Source: Comamonadaceae bacterium
GTDB taxonomy: Bacteria; Pseudomonadota; Gammaproteobacteria; Burkholderiales; Burkholderiaceae_C
Direction of reading: 5' to 3'
Assembly: GCA_947450695.1 (NCBI GenBank)
Contig: CANFWV010000031.1
Span: 1 to 39,701 of the forward strand
DNA: 39,701 bases
The position numbers and the translations under genes were made by a program. Shown piece after piece: positions 8,720-18,035 of the stretch. Positions within the stretch are counted from its first letter, which is position 1; the number at the start of each line of letters is the position of its first letter. Below the pieces are notes generated by a model, which saw nothing but the letters and a program-made list of their open reading frames with translations, had not been told where the DNA came from and searched no databases.

Positions 8720-10606
8720 ATGCCGGCTATGAGTTCTACGCCTGCTTCTAAGCCCCCTGCCGTCCATTCGTCCAACGCTTCTGACAAGGAAGTCGTCAAG
8801 CCCAGTAACTTCTTGCGACAGATCATCGAGAAAGACTTGGCCGAAGGCACTTATGCCGGTCGCCATTGGGGCGGCTCGCCCGGTGATGCGGCGCACCACG
8901 CCACAGGCCACATCGACCCAGCCAAGTTGCGCCTGCGCTTTCCGCCTGAGCCGAACGGCTACCTGCACGTTGGTCACGCCAAAAGTATTTGCCTGAACTT
9001 CGGCTTGGCGCGCGACTACGGTGGCGTTTGCCACTTACGCTTTGACGACACCAACCCCGAAAAAGAAGACACCGAATATGTCAACTCCATCATTGACGCG
9101 GTCAAGTGGTTGGGGTTTAACTGGCAGGCCCATGACGGGTCAGGCACCACGCACCTGTACCAAGCCAGCGACTACTTTGACTTCATGTACCGCGCTGCCG
9201 AATACTTGGTGCAAGCCGGCTTGGCTTACGTCGATGAGCAAAGTGCTGAAGACATGCGTATCAATCGCGGTGACTTTAGCCACCCCGGCAAAGACAGTCC
9301 TTTTCGCAGCCGCACACCCGCCGAAAACCTAGCTCGCTTCAGGCAAATGCGGGACGGCGAACTGGCCGACGGCGCCGCCGTGTTGCGCGCCAAGATTGAC
9401 ATGGCGTCGCCCAACATCAACCTGCGCGACCCGGCCATCTACCGCATTCGCCGCGCCACGCACCACAACACCGGCGACAAGTGGTGTATCTACCCGATGT
9501 ACACCTTTGCGCACCCGATTGAGGACGCGCTGGAACAAATCACGCACAGCATCTGCACGCTGGAGTTTGAGGACCAACGACCTTTTTATGACTGGCTGCT
9601 AGACAAGTTGGCAGAAGGCGGTCTGATCGCCACGCCACACCCGCACCAATACGAATTTGCCCGCCTGAACCTCACTTACGTGATGACCAGCAAACGCAAG
9701 CTGGCGCAATTGGTGACTGAAAAACGCGTCAACGGCTGGGACGACCCGCGCATGCCAACCATCGTCGGCCTGCGCCGCCGTGGCTACACCGCTGAAGCCC
9801 TGCAACTCTTTGCCGAACGCATTGGCGTCACCAAAAGCGACAGCTGGATTGACTACAGCACACTGGAAGGCTGCCTGCGCGAAACGCTGGACGGATCGGC
9901 AGCGCGCGCCATGGCTGTACTCGACCCTGTCAAGCTGGTGCTGAGCAACTGGGACGAGGTCATGGGCGAAGGCGCGCTGGACGACTGCAGCGCCCCGATT
10001 CACCCGCACCATCCTGAACTCGGCAAACGCCACTTCAAGATCGGCAAAGAAGTCTGGATTGACCGCAGCGACTTTGAAGCCACGCCGCCGAAAGGCTTTT
10101 TCAGGTTGTACCCACCTCAGCCTGCTGCCGATGGCAGCATGACGCCCGGCAACAAAGTGCGCCTCAAATACGGCCACGTGATTGAATGCACCGGTGCGAC
10201 CTTAGACGCCTCAGGCCAGGTCACCGAAGTGCAGGCGCGCTTGATACCCGACACTAAAAGCGGCACCCCTGGCAGCGATGCGGTCAAAGTCAAAGGCGTC
10301 ATCACTTGGGTGGGAGTGGCCGACGCAGTGCAAGCCGAAGTGCGCCTGTACGAGCGCCTCTTCAGCGAAGCGCACCCTGGCACCGGCGACCACGACTTCT
10401 TAACGCAACTCAACCCCGACAGCATCCAACTCATCACCGCTTACGTCGAGCCGTCGCTTGCCGCCGGTGGCGCCATCGAAGCCACGGCCGATGACAAGTT
10501 CCAGTTTGAACGCCACGGCTACTTTGTGGCTGACCGGGTAGACCACACCGCAGCCAAGCCGGTGTTCAATTTGGCGGTAGGTTTGAAGGACAGCTGGGGC
10601 AAGTGA
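8720..10606 (+). CDS. glnS: Glutaminyl-tRNA synthetase
   Basis: A class I aminoacyl-tRNA synthetase that charges tRNA-Gln with glutamine. The HIGH-type motif is in PPEPNGYLHVGHAKSI (about residues 75-90) and the KMSKS-type motif is VMTSKRK. The anticodon-binding beta-barrel domain follows and ends with the usual HYFVADRVDH-like region, here RHGYFVADR. The 628 residues include about 40 extra N-terminal residues rich in Ser/Pro/Ala before SNFLRQIIEKDLAEG, where E. coli GlnS (about 554) starts to align. ATG 8729 is an equally possible start. The stop overlaps the GTG start of the next gene (GTGA). Confidence 0.97.
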   Translation: MPAMSSTPASKPPAVHSSNASDKEVVKPSNFLRQIIEKDLAEGTYAGRHWGGSPGDAAHHATGHIDPAKLRLRFPPEPNGYLHVGHAKSICLNFGLARDYGGVCHLRFDDTNPEKEDTEYVNSIIDAVKWLGFNWQAHDGSGTTHLYQASDYFDFMYRAAEYLVQAGLAYVDEQSAEDMRINRGDFSHPGKDSPFRSRTPAENLARFRQMRDGELADGAAVLRAKIDMASPNINLRDPAIYRIRRATHHNTGDKWCIYPMYTFAHPIEDALEQITHSICTLEFEDQRPFYDWLLDKLAEGGLIATPHPHQYEFARLNLTYVMTSKRKLAQLVTEKRVNGWDDPRMPTIVGLRRRGYTAEALQLFAERIGVTKSDSWIDYSTLEGCLRETLDGSAARAMAVLDPVKLVLSNWDEVMGEGALDDCSAPIHPHHPELGKRHFKIGKEVWIDRSDFEATPPKGFFRLYPPQPAADGSMTPGNKVRLKYGHVIECTGATLDASGQVTEVQARLIPDTKSGTPGSDAVKVKGVITWVGVADAVQAEVRLYERLFSEAHPGTGDHDFLTQLNPDSIQLITAYVEPSLAAGGAIEATADDKFQFERHGYFVADRVDHTAAKPVFNLAVGLKDSWGK

Positions 10607-11226
10607 CACTCTCCATGCTCCAACTATCCCATGTATCTTTTGCCTACCCGAACTGCTTGGTGCTGCACGACTTCTCTGCGCAGCTGGCGCCCGGCTTGGC
10701 GCTGGTGCTGGGCGGTGACGGGCGCGGCAAGACCACGGTTCTAGAATTGTTGGCGGGTGTGTTGGCACCTGATGCCGGAGGCCTGCAACTGGGCGGGGTA
10801 TTTATAGAAGAGCAGCCCGAGGCTTACCGCCGCCAGGTGTTCTGGAAGGACCCGCGCTCAGCGGCGCATGAAGACCTCACGGTGACGGACTATCTGCAGT
10901 CGGTGAAACGCGCTTACCCGAGCTTTGACGAGGCGGTGCTGGCCGATGCAGTTGACGGGCTATCGCTGGGTCCGCACCTGCACAAAAACCTGTTCATGTT
11001 GTCGACCGGCTCCAAGCGCAAGGTGTGGATCGCGGCAGCGTTGGCCTCCGGGGCCCAACTCACGCTGCTCGACGGCCCCTTCGCGTCATTGGATCAAGCG
11101 TCGATCAACTTTGTCTTGCAATTGCTCACCGAAGCAGCCCGCCAGTCCACGCGGATTTTGGTGGTGGCAGACTACGTTGCGCCGAGTGACGTGGCGGCGA
11201 CTACGCTGATCGACCTCGGCGATTGA
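10603..11226 (+). CDS. Degenerate ABC transporter ATPase-like protein
   Basis: A 207-residue single ABC ATPase domain. Walker A is GGDGRGKTT (residues 37-45) and the signature is LSTGSKRKV (from residue 133) in place of LSGGQ. Walker B is LTLLDGPFASLD, where the catalytic Glu after Asp157 is Gly158. No switch His is seen after strand 6 (VVADYVAPSD). These changes suggest weak or no ATP hydrolysis. The size resembles CcmA-type exporters, but no permease gene is beside it. It starts with GTG inside the glnS stop (GTGA overlap), implying coupling with glnS; ATG 10615 is an alternative. Family membership is sure, function is not. Confidence 0.8.
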   Translation: MTLSMLQLSHVSFAYPNCLVLHDFSAQLAPGLALVLGGDGRGKTTVLELLAGVLAPDAGGLQLGGVFIEEQPEAYRRQVFWKDPRSAAHEDLTVTDYLQSVKRAYPSFDEAVLADAVDGLSLGPHLHKNLFMLSTGSKRKVWIAAALASGAQLTLLDGPFASLDQASINFVLQLLTEAARQSTRILVVADYVAPSDVAATTLIDLGD

Positions 11227-11264
11227 CCGGCGATTGAGGCGCTGACAGTAGCAGACAGTGCGGC

Positions 11265-11969
11265 TTATTTTTCGACCGGATTGGCCGTCAACCAGTTGGC
11301 CGGATAGGCCCGCATGAACTCCTTGGCCTTCTCGTGCCGAGCGTTCAGCCAAGCATCGTAAGTGCCCTCGCCCAAGATCGCCGGCATGCGTTTTTCGTTG
11401 CCACCTTGTTGGTAGCGGTGCAGCAGAGCGTGGCTGTTGGCGTTGACGGTTAGCAGGGTGAAGCTGATGATTTCTTCGCCATTTTTTTCCCAGCACTCCC
11501 ACAAACCCGCCACCCCCATCGGCTTGCCGTCAACGCGGGTGATGCGTGTGGGCACGGCTTTGCCGCTGCGCCAATCGTCTTCAAAAAACGCCATCATCGG
11601 CACGATGCAACGATGTCCCTTGAGCCAGGTGTCGCGAAAATTGGTCGAGGTGGTGACGGTTTCTGACCGCGCATTGACCAACTTGGTCGAGCGAAGTTTG
11701 GCGTCCGACGCCGACTTGACCCATGGCGGCACCAAGCCAAACTGCCCGGCGCAGAGCTCACGTGCGCCCTTGTCGGGCCCACCGCCTTCGCTCGGCGGTA
11801 ATGCTGAATCTGGTTCGATGCTTGCGTCAAGCAATGACGGCGCTTTGCGGATAAAAACACCCAGCTTGCGCGGCCAAATGTGGCGCTCCAGGGCAGAAGT
11901 AGGGGCCGCCACTTGGAAGGCATCGGGGTAGAGCGTGGCAGTTGGCACGCTTTCGTAATGAACACTCAT
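11265..11969 (-). CDS. SRAP-domain (YedK/HMCES-like) protein lacking catalytic Cys
   Basis: SRAP proteins cap abasic sites in single-stranded DNA through a thiazolidine link to Cys2, exposed once Met1 is removed. The family landmarks are here: LVNARSETV (about residues 97-105), the Glu in FFEDDW (about 130), a Trp-rich [17 protein letters not shown] and EKRMPAIL. The start, however, reads MSVHYESV, so residue 2 is Ser rather than Cys. The position usually held by the active-site His before EKRM is also Gln in [10 protein letters not shown]. No upstream start gives MC in this frame. The gene is 234 residues, transcribed toward the ABC-like gene. It may be inactive in cross-linking or have a changed role. 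Confidence 0.85.
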   Translation of the reverse strand: MSVHYESVPTATLYPDAFQVAAPTSALERHIWPRKLGVFIRKAPSLLDASIEPDSALPPSEGGGPDKGARELCAGQFGLVPPWVKSASDAKLRSTKLVNARSETVTTSTNFRDTWLKGHRCIVPMMAFFEDDWRSGKAVPTRITRVDGKPMGVAGLWECWEKNGEEIISFTLLTVNANSHALLHRYQQGGNEKRMPAILGEGTYDAWLNARHEKAKEFMRAYPANWLTANPVEK

Positions 11970-12029
11970 GCGGGGATGCTAACTCACTGCGCAGGGAGAA
12001 GAAGATGTGAAATGCTATGCTGCGCCGCC

Positions 12030-12602
12030 ATGGCCATTTCCAACCCCACCCGTCTGATCTGCTTCAACAAGCCTTATGGCGTGCTGAGCCAATTCACAGC
12101 CGAAGGGCGCTGGCGTGGCTTGAAAGATTTTCTGAACATCCCTGACGTGTACGTGGCAGGCCGGCTCGACGCTGACAGCGAAGGCCTGCTGCTGCTGACG
12201 AACGACGGCCAACTGCAGGCGCGCATCGCTGATCCGCGCTTCAAAATGGAAAAGACTTATTGGGTGCAGGTCGAAGGCGAACCCGGCGAAGAAGCGCTGG
12301 CGGCTTTACGCCAAGGTGTGCAACTCAACGACGGCATGACGCGCCCTGCACGCGCCAGCCTGATGAGAACAGTGCCAGACCTGTGGGAGCGCGACCCGCC
12401 GATCCGTGTGCGCCAATCCAAGCCCACCGCATGGCTAGAGTTGGGCATTCGCGAAGGCCGTAATCGGCAGGTGCGCAGAATGACCGCCGCTGTGGGTTTC
12501 CCCACGCTTCGCCTGATTCGAGCGGCCATCGGGCCACACACCTTGGACGGTTTAACACCCGGAGATTGGCGCGAAGCCAACACCGCATCCGATTTGTCTT
12601 AG
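12030..12602 (+). CDS. rluE: 23S rRNA pseudouridine synthase RluE
   Basis: A RsuA/RluE-subfamily enzyme; E. coli RluE makes pseudouridine 2457 in 23S rRNA. The catalytic Asp sits in [19 protein letters not shown]. The other family segments [38 protein letters not shown] and LTPGDWRE match RluE closely along the whole length. From ATG 12030 it has 190 residues with no S4 domain, as expected for RluE. ATG 12012 is possible; the open frame to 11880 overlaps the divergent SRAP gene and is unlikely to be translated. Confidence 0.93.
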   Translation: MAISNPTRLICFNKPYGVLSQFTAEGRWRGLKDFLNIPDVYVAGRLDADSEGLLLLTNDGQLQARIADPRFKMEKTYWVQVEGEPGEEALAALRQGVQLNDGMTRPARASLMRTVPDLWERDPPIRVRQSKPTAWLELGIREGRNRQVRRMTAAVGFPTLRLIRAAIGPHTLDGLTPGDWREANTASDLS

Positions 12603-12626
12603 CAGCAGACTCTTGGAAGACGGGGG

Positions 12627-13793
12627 TCAGTGCTGATGCTGGTGTCGCCAAGCCCCAAAGGCACACAGCAAGGCCAGCAAGCTGGTGCCGACCGAGGCCC
12701 AGTAGACGCTGACCAGACCGTAATGCGTGCTCAACACGCCACCGGCAAGCCCGCCCAAAAGGCCCGGAAAGCCGTAAGCAATGACGGTGTAAAGCGCTTG
12801 TCCACGGCCCCGCAAGCGACCACTGAAATGTTTCGACAACAAGGCGATGCAAACCGTGTGGTGTGTGGCAAATGTCAGTGCGTGCAAAGCCTGCGCGACT
12901 AGCAACAAAATCAACACCTGCGCGCTACTGGCGGTGATACCCATGCGCAGCACCATCGCCGCAGAACACACCATCAGCCAAGCCGTCAGGCTCAAGCGTG
13001 GCAACCAACGCGACTGCGTGAAAAACCAGCAGATCTCCACCACCACCGACAAAGCCCAGAGCAGACCGATCATGGTTTTGGTGTAGCCCAATGAATCCAG
13101 GTACAGCGAGAAAAAAACGTAAATGCCAATATGCGAGAGCACATGAAAAAACGCCGCCGCAAAAAACCACTGCACCGCGCGCAGCCTTAACACCGGCATC
13201 ACGTTGACGTGCTGCGCATGCTCCGGCACTGCCTCTTTCAGGTCGGGCAAAAACCAAACGCTGACGGTCACGGCCAACATGGTGGCCACTGTCCAAGCCG
13301 GAAATTGATGCATGCCATCGTGCTCAAACCAAGCCCCTGCAGCCAGCACCGTGACCAAAAATCCCAGCGATCCCCACAAGCGAATACGCCCATAACGCCG
13401 CGCATCAAAGACGCCGCCCTGCGTCACCAAATGCGCCATGGCAGCTTCACTCATGGGCATCATGGCGCTGGTGTGGGTGAACATCACCAGCAGCACCAAA
13501 AACAACCAATGCAGACCGCCGTCGAACCACAGGCCCGCAGAAGCCACCAAAGCCGCGCAAGCGCTGTAGCGCAGCAACTTGATGCGCTCGCCAGTACGGT
13601 CACTCAACCAGCCCCAGCCATAGGGTGCAAACAGCCGCGTAGCAGACTGCACCGACACCAGCACGCTGATGGCGAGAATGCTCAAACCCATGTCTTTCAG
13701 CCACAAGGGCAGATAGGGATGGAAAAATCCGATGTGCGCAAAGTAGCTGGCCGACAAGGCGGCGAAGGGAACGAGTTGGCGGCGGGTAGTCAC
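12627..13793 (-). CDS. MFS transporter, HcaT/LacY-like
   Basis: A 12-helix major facilitator protein of the phenylpropionate/nucleoside permease-like group. The N-terminus LVPFAALSASYFAHIGFFHP and PYLPLWLKDMG are characteristic of this group. The loop motif between helices 2 and 3 is GWLSDRTGER, and SARYGRIRLWGSLGF-like sequence (RRYGRIRLWGSLGF) marks helix 5. The substrate cannot be told. GTG 13793 places the start right before the first helix with GAGG upstream. The open frame extends to 13889, overlapping the aroC 3' end by 71 bases, and ATG 13859 is another option. It lies directly behind aroC on the same strand. Confidence 0.85.
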   Translation of the reverse strand: MTTRRQLVPFAALSASYFAHIGFFHPYLPLWLKDMGLSILAISVLVSVQSATRLFAPYGWGWLSDRTGERIKLLRYSACAALVASAGLWFDGGLHWLFLVLLVMFTHTSAMMPMSEAAMAHLVTQGGVFDARRYGRIRLWGSLGFLVTVLAAGAWFEHDGMHQFPAWTVATMLAVTVSVWFLPDLKEAVPEHAQHVNVMPVLRLRAVQWFFAAAFFHVLSHIGIYVFFSLYLDSLGYTKTMIGLLWALSVVVEICWFFTQSRWLPRLSLTAWLMVCSAAMVLRMGITASSAQVLILLLVAQALHALTFATHHTVCIALLSKHFSGRLRGRGQALYTVIAYGFPGLLGGLAGGVLSTHYGLVSVYWASVGTSLLALLCAFGAWRHQHQH

Positions 13794-13818
13794 CGTCCAA
13801 GCGACCTCAAGCTGAGCT

Positions 13819-14913
13819 TCAAGCCGCGCCAGGAATAGGCGGTGTCGGGACGCGAACATCACCGCACTGCGCGCGGTGCTGCAACACATGTTCCATCACC
13901 ACCAGCGCCAGCATGGCCTCGGCAATCGGCGTGGCGCGAATGCCAACGCAAGGGTCGTGTCGGCCCTTGGTCATGACCGTAGTGCTATTGCCTGCCATGT
14001 CGATCGACTCGCGCGGCGAGATGATCGAACTGGTTGGTTTGATGGCGATCGATACTTCCAAGTCTTGCCCGGTGCTGATGCCGCCTAATACGCCACCGGC
14101 GTTGTTGCTTTTGAAACCCGCTGGCGACAGCGAGTCGCCATGTGTCGTTCCGCGCTGGCTGACGCTGGCAAAACCGGCGCCGATCTCTACACCCTTGACG
14201 GCGTTGATGCCCATCATGGCGTAAGCAATGTCGGCGTCCAACTTGTCAAACAGCGGCTGACCCAAACCCACAGGCATGTGGGTGGCGACAACACGGATGC
14301 GGGCGCCGCAAGAGTCCCCTGATTTGCGCAATGCGTCCATGTAATTTTCGAGGGCCGAGACATCCGCTGACGCGGCAAAAAACGGGTTGTTCGGCACATG
14401 GTCCCAAGACTCAAAGGGCACAGCCATGTCGCCAATTTGCGTCATGCAACCCTTGAATCCGATGCCATGCTGGGCCGCCAACCATTTTTTGGCCACCGCG
14501 CCAGCCGCCACCATGGGCGCCGTCATACGGGCAGAAGAACGGCCGCCGCCGCGCGGGTCGCGCAGGCCGTATTTGTGCAGGTAGGTGTAGTCCGCGTGAC
14601 CTGGTCGAAAGGTGTCGAGGATGTTGCCGTAGTCCTTGCTGCGCTGGTCGGTGTTTTTGATCAGCAGGCAAATCGGCGTGCCCGTGGTCTTGCCGTCGTA
14701 AACGCCAGACAGAATTTCGACGGTGTCTGGCTCGCTACGCTGCGTGACGTGCCGGCTGGTGCCTGGGCGGCGGCGGTCAAGGTCGTGTTGAATGTCAGCC
14801 TCGCACAGCGCCATGCCGGGCGGGCAGCCGTCAATCACGCAGCCAATGGCCGGTCCGTGGGATTCACCAAAATTGGTGACTGCGAAAAGGTGTCCGAAGG
14901 TGTTGCCGCTCAT
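13819..14913 (-). CDS. aroC: Chorismate synthase
   Basis: Last enzyme of the shikimate pathway; it converts 5-enolpyruvylshikimate-3-phosphate to chorismate using reduced FMN. The signatures are [18 protein letters not shown] near the start, [19 protein letters not shown], the [20 protein letters not shown] block, [11 protein letters not shown] and the C-terminal [19 protein letters not shown]. The 364-residue length is standard. It is followed on the same strand by the MFS gene. The 105-base gap to the divergent cupin gene must hold both promoters. Confidence 0.97.
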   Translation of the reverse strand: MSGNTFGHLFAVTNFGESHGPAIGCVIDGCPPGMALCEADIQHDLDRRRPGTSRHVTQRSEPDTVEILSGVYDGKTTGTPICLLIKNTDQRSKDYGNILDTFRPGHADYTYLHKYGLRDPRGGGRSSARMTAPMVAAGAVAKKWLAAQHGIGFKGCMTQIGDMAVPFESWDHVPNNPFFAASADVSALENYMDALRKSGDSCGARIRVVATHMPVGLGQPLFDKLDADIAYAMMGINAVKGVEIGAGFASVSQRGTTHGDSLSPAGFKSNNAGGVLGGISTGQDLEVSIAIKPTSSIISPRESIDMAGNSTTVMTKGRHDPCVGIRATPIAEAMLALVVMEHVLQHRAQCGDVRVPTPPIPGAA

Positions 14914-15018
14914 GGGCCGTGATTATCCCTGACTGAACCAGCTCTTCTGGAACAGTTTGTGCTTTGCTGCATTGCACCATTTCATCTGTTTCTTTCATTT
15001 ACTTCAACAGGAGCCCCC

Positions 15019-15444
15019 ATGCTGGACCGCACCGCGACTGAGTTTTCACACGTCAAACCCGCCGACACCGCGTTTTTACCGGGCGGCTTGCGCGATTTCT
15101 TTTTGTACCGCGACCTCGGCATCGCCGACGCCACCCACGGCAAAGTCATCGCGCACCTGGTGAAGGCGAATATGGCACCAGAAACAGGCACCGGCTGGCA
15201 CCGCCATGAGGCAGATTTCCAAATTGTGTTCATGATCAAGGGCTGGGCGCGCTTCATGTACGACGATCAGGAAACCCTGGTCGAAGCCGGTGACGTGGTG
15301 CATCAGCGCCCGGGCATCAGTCACTTTTTGTTCGACTACTCACCCGACATGGAGTACCTGGAAATCGTCTCGCCAGCGGACTTCAAGTCAGTCGATGTGC
15401 CGGCGGTGTGTGCCATTCCGGCGCCCACACCTTGGACGACTTAA
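15019..15444 (+). CDS. Cupin-domain protein
   Basis: A 141-residue single cupin. Motif 1 is WHRHEADFQIVFMIKGWARF, with two His and a Glu as likely metal ligands, and motif 2 is VEAGDVVHQRPGISHFLFDY with a third His. The rest of the chain (PGGLRDFFLYRDLGIADAT) resembles stand-alone cupins in Burkholderiales with no known reaction. AACAGGAG precedes the ATG at 15019. Its stop and the stop of the convergent glutathione transferase share the bases TTAA. Confidence 0.85.
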   Translation: MLDRTATEFSHVKPADTAFLPGGLRDFFLYRDLGIADATHGKVIAHLVKANMAPETGTGWHRHEADFQIVFMIKGWARFMYDDQETLVEAGDVVHQRPGISHFLFDYSPDMEYLEIVSPADFKSVDVPAVCAIPAPTPWTT

Positions 15445-16097
15445 AACTCCGCATCCAGTTCGTCGATGTCGTCGGGCTCTTTCTGAGCCTCGGCGATCCA
15501 TTCCTGCAGGGCTGGCAGCGCCATGATGCGCTTGACATACGTCGTACAGACTTTGTCCAGTGGTATGTCATAGGTCAAAAACCGGGTGACCACGGGCGCG
15601 TACATCGCGTCCGCCAATGAGACTTCTTTGCCAAACAAATACGGACCACCGTATTGACCCAAACACTCTGTCCAGATCTCCAGCACACGGTCAATGTCGG
15701 CCTGAGCCCGCGACCACACCTTGAAGCCTGGGAAATGCGCCTTGATGTTCATCGGCAAGGCCGATCGCATAGAGGCAAAGCCGGAATGCATTTCACCGGA
15801 AATAGCACGGCAATGCGCCCTAGCGGCAGCGTTCGCTGGCAACAATTTGGCATCGGGTTTGACTTCGTTGAGGTACTCGCCAATCGCCAACGTGTCCCAC
15901 ACCTTCACACTGCCGTGCTGCAAGGAAGGCACCAACATGCTCGATGACAGCAGCAGCATTTCCGCCTTCATGGCAGGGTCATCGGGTGAGATTACTTTTT
16001 CAGTGAATGCCAGCCCGGCAAGCTTGGCCATCAGCCAGCCACGCAAGGCCCAAGCACCATAGTTTTTACTGCTGATCGTCAGAACGGCTTTAGCCAT
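15441..16097 (-). CDS. Glutathione S-transferase family protein
   Basis: A 218-residue soluble protein with the two-domain glutathione transferase layout. The N-terminal thioredoxin-like part runs from AVLTISSKNYGAWALRGWLM, with the Ser/Tyr region that contacts glutathione, to SSSMLVPSLQHGSVKVWDTLAIGEYL, containing the cis-Pro and the [D/E]-S/T-type glutathione site. The helical C-terminal domain includes YLFGKEVSLADAMYAPVVTRF, with the capping-box Asp. ATG 16097 has GGAG six bases upstream; the open frame continues to 16142. The substrate is unknown. Confidence 0.9.
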   Translation of the reverse strand: MAKAVLTISSKNYGAWALRGWLMAKLAGLAFTEKVISPDDPAMKAEMLLLSSSMLVPSLQHGSVKVWDTLAIGEYLNEVKPDAKLLPANAAARAHCRAISGEMHSGFASMRSALPMNIKAHFPGFKVWSRAQADIDRVLEIWTECLGQYGGPYLFGKEVSLADAMYAPVVTRFLTYDIPLDKVCTTYVKRIMALPALQEWIAEAQKEPDDIDELDAEF

Positions 16098-16276
16098 ACG
16101 GTCTCCAGAAGGTTCGTGAATTGAAACTGACGCACCGCCCAAAGTGAGCCTTCAACGCAGTGCCGATGGGCGTCTCCCGCAAGGGTTGTGCCAAGCTGCG
16201 GCAGCGCTTGAGCTGGCCCGTAACTTGCCTGCTCATGCACCATCTGGGTCACAAGCCCGCCACCTGAAGATCGCCC

Positions 16277-17497
16277 ATGCTGTACCAAGCCTTTCAAGCC
16301 CATTCCGATCTGATGTCGCCATTTCGGCAAATGGCCCAAAGCGGCAGCGCCGCTTTTTGGTTCAGCGACACAGAGGGCAGTTGGCTCCGCAAAATATCGG
16401 CCTCGCTGGACGTTTTTTCGCGTCTGAAAGTCACGCATGCCAGGCCGGCTTACGGCATCAACGCCGTCAAGGTCGGTGAGCGCGAACTGGCCGTGACGGA
16501 AGAAGCCGTGCTGAGCTTGCCGTTCGGCACCTTGCTGCGTTTTAAAAAAGAAGCTGCCGCGGATCGCCCGCATCAGCCGGCTGTGCTACTGGTGGCACCG
16601 CTGTCAGGCCACTTTGCCACACTGCTGCGCGAGACCGTGCGCACCTTGCTGCAAGACCACGACGTCTACATCACCGACTGGCACAACGCCCGCGACGTGC
16701 CGCTCACGCACGGCGGCTTTGGACTCGATGACTACATCGACCACATGATCCGCTTCACCCAGACCATCGGACCCGGCACCCATCTGGTCGCAGTCTGTCA
16801 GCCCTGTGTGGCAGCCTTGGCAGCGACAGCCCTGATGGCCGAAGACAACGACCCAGCGCAACCGCGCAGCCTGACGCTGATGGCCGGCCCGGTCGATTGC
16901 CGCGTTAATCCCACCGAAGTCAACAAACTCGCCACCAGCAAGCCGATCGAATGGTTCGAGAAAAATTTGATCAGCCGCGTACCCATGCAACACGCCGGTC
17001 ACATGCGCCGCGTGTACCCCGGTTTTGTACAGCTCAGTGCCTTTTTAAGCATGAATCCGGAGCGCCATAAAAAGTCATTTCAAGATCTGTACCAGCACTT
17101 GGTCGATGGTGATGTGGAGAAAGCCAACATGATCCGGGTGTTCTATGACGAATACCTCGCGGTGAACGATTTACCAGCGGAGTTTTACTTAGAGACCGTA
17201 GAGAAAGTCTTTCAGACATACGACTTGGCTGAAGGCAAATTGCAATACCGGGGACGTACCGTCAAACCCGCAGCGATCAAACGGACTGCTTTGATGACGG
17301 TCGAGGGAGAACGCGACGATATTTGTTCAGTCGGTCAGACCGTGGCAGCACTGGACTTGTGCACCAGCCTGCGCCCCTTTATGAAAACGCACCATATCCA
17401 AACCGGCGTGGGGCATTACGGTGTGTTCAGTGGGCGCAAATGGAATCAGCAAATTTACCCCAGAGTGCGCGAGATGATTCACGCCAATCAAGGCTAA
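16277..17497 (+). CDS. phaZ: Intracellular polyhydroxyalkanoate depolymerase
   Basis: It mobilises stored polyhydroxybutyrate granules in the cytoplasm. The 406-residue chain matches the PhaZ1 family of Cupriavidus: an MLYQ start, HQPAVLLVAPLSGHFATLLRET, the depolymerase block VYITDWHNARDVPL and GGFGLDDYIDHMIRF. The nucleophile elbow VCQPCVAALAA uses Cys, as in this family. The Asp is in EGERDDICSVGQT and the His in GVGHYGVFSGRKW. The gene converges on the CBS-domain gene. Its presence points to PHA storage, common in Comamonadaceae. Confidence 0.95.
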   Translation: MLYQAFQAHSDLMSPFRQMAQSGSAAFWFSDTEGSWLRKISASLDVFSRLKVTHARPAYGINAVKVGERELAVTEEAVLSLPFGTLLRFKKEAAADRPHQPAVLLVAPLSGHFATLLRETVRTLLQDHDVYITDWHNARDVPLTHGGFGLDDYIDHMIRFTQTIGPGTHLVAVCQPCVAALAATALMAEDNDPAQPRSLTLMAGPVDCRVNPTEVNKLATSKPIEWFEKNLISRVPMQHAGHMRRVYPGFVQLSAFLSMNPERHKKSFQDLYQHLVDGDVEKANMIRVFYDEYLAVNDLPAEFYLETVEKVFQTYDLAEGKLQYRGRTVKPAAIKRTALMTVEGERDDICSVGQTVAALDLCTSLRPFMKTHHIQTGVGHYGVFSGRKWNQQIYPRVREMIHANQG

Positions 17498-17516
17498 TCA
17501 AAATGAATCAGCCTTG
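17489..17516. terminator. Hairpin between convergent phaZ and CBS genes
   Basis: CAAGGCT (17489-17495) and AGCCTTG (17510-17516) form a 7-bp stem with a 14-base loop. It spans the phaZ stop and the last codons of the opposing gene, so it could serve both directions. No strong T-run follows, so termination is only suggested. Confidence 0.35.
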
Positions 17517-17969
17517 CTTGACTTCGGTTTCGGCTTCGGCCGGCCAGTCGCGAATGTAGGCCTTGAGCATCTGGTTCTCGAAATTTTGGCTGTCAACCAC
17601 CGCCTTGGCGACGTCGTAAAAGCTGATCACGCCCATCAACATTTTGTCCTCCATCACGGGCATGTAGCGCGCGTGGCGCTCCAGCATCATGCGGCGAACG
17701 TCGTCAATTTCGGTGACTGGTGTGCACGTCAGCGGCTGATCGTCCATGGCTTTACGCACCAGCGCACTGCCGATTTCGCCGCCGTTTTTGACGATGCACT
17801 GAATGACTTCTCGAAAAGTCAGCATGCCGACCAATTGGCCGGACGCCATCACCACCAGTGAGCCGATGTCTTTTTCGGCCATGATTTTGGTGGCGCTTGC
17901 CAACAATTCGTCGGGCTGTACGGTGTAAAGGGTGTTTCCCTTTACCCGCAAAATGTCTGCGACTTTCAT
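17508..17969 (-). CDS. CBS-domain pair protein
   Basis: A 153-residue protein made of two CBS motifs, which together form a Bateman module that commonly binds adenine nucleotides or S-adenosylmethionine. CBS1 runs through KIMAEKDIGSLVVMASGQLVG and MLTFREVI. CBS2 runs through VTEIDDVRRMMLERHARYMP and MGVISFYDVAKAVVD. There is no attached catalytic domain, so it is probably a regulatory or sensor subunit of unknown partner. ATG 17969 follows AGGAGACCCGTC, a strong ribosome site; a longer frame to 18032 has none. Confidence 0.9.
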   Translation of the reverse strand: MKVADILRVKGNTLYTVQPDELLASATKIMAEKDIGSLVVMASGQLVGMLTFREVIQCIVKNGGEIGSALVRKAMDDQPLTCTPVTEIDDVRRMMLERHARYMPVMEDKMLMGVISFYDVAKAVVDSQNFENQMLKAYIRDWPAEAETEVKQG

Positions 17970-18035
17970 GACGGGTCTCCTAGTGTTTTTATTCGTTGCC
18001 AATATAGCCCAGAATCGCGCTTCACACTGCAACAG

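Noticed and set aside
8597..9034. Long N-terminal extension of the Pro/Tyr-rich exported protein
   Set aside because: It lies antisense to glnS and has no ribosome site, whereas ATG 8596 has a strong one and begins a signal peptide.
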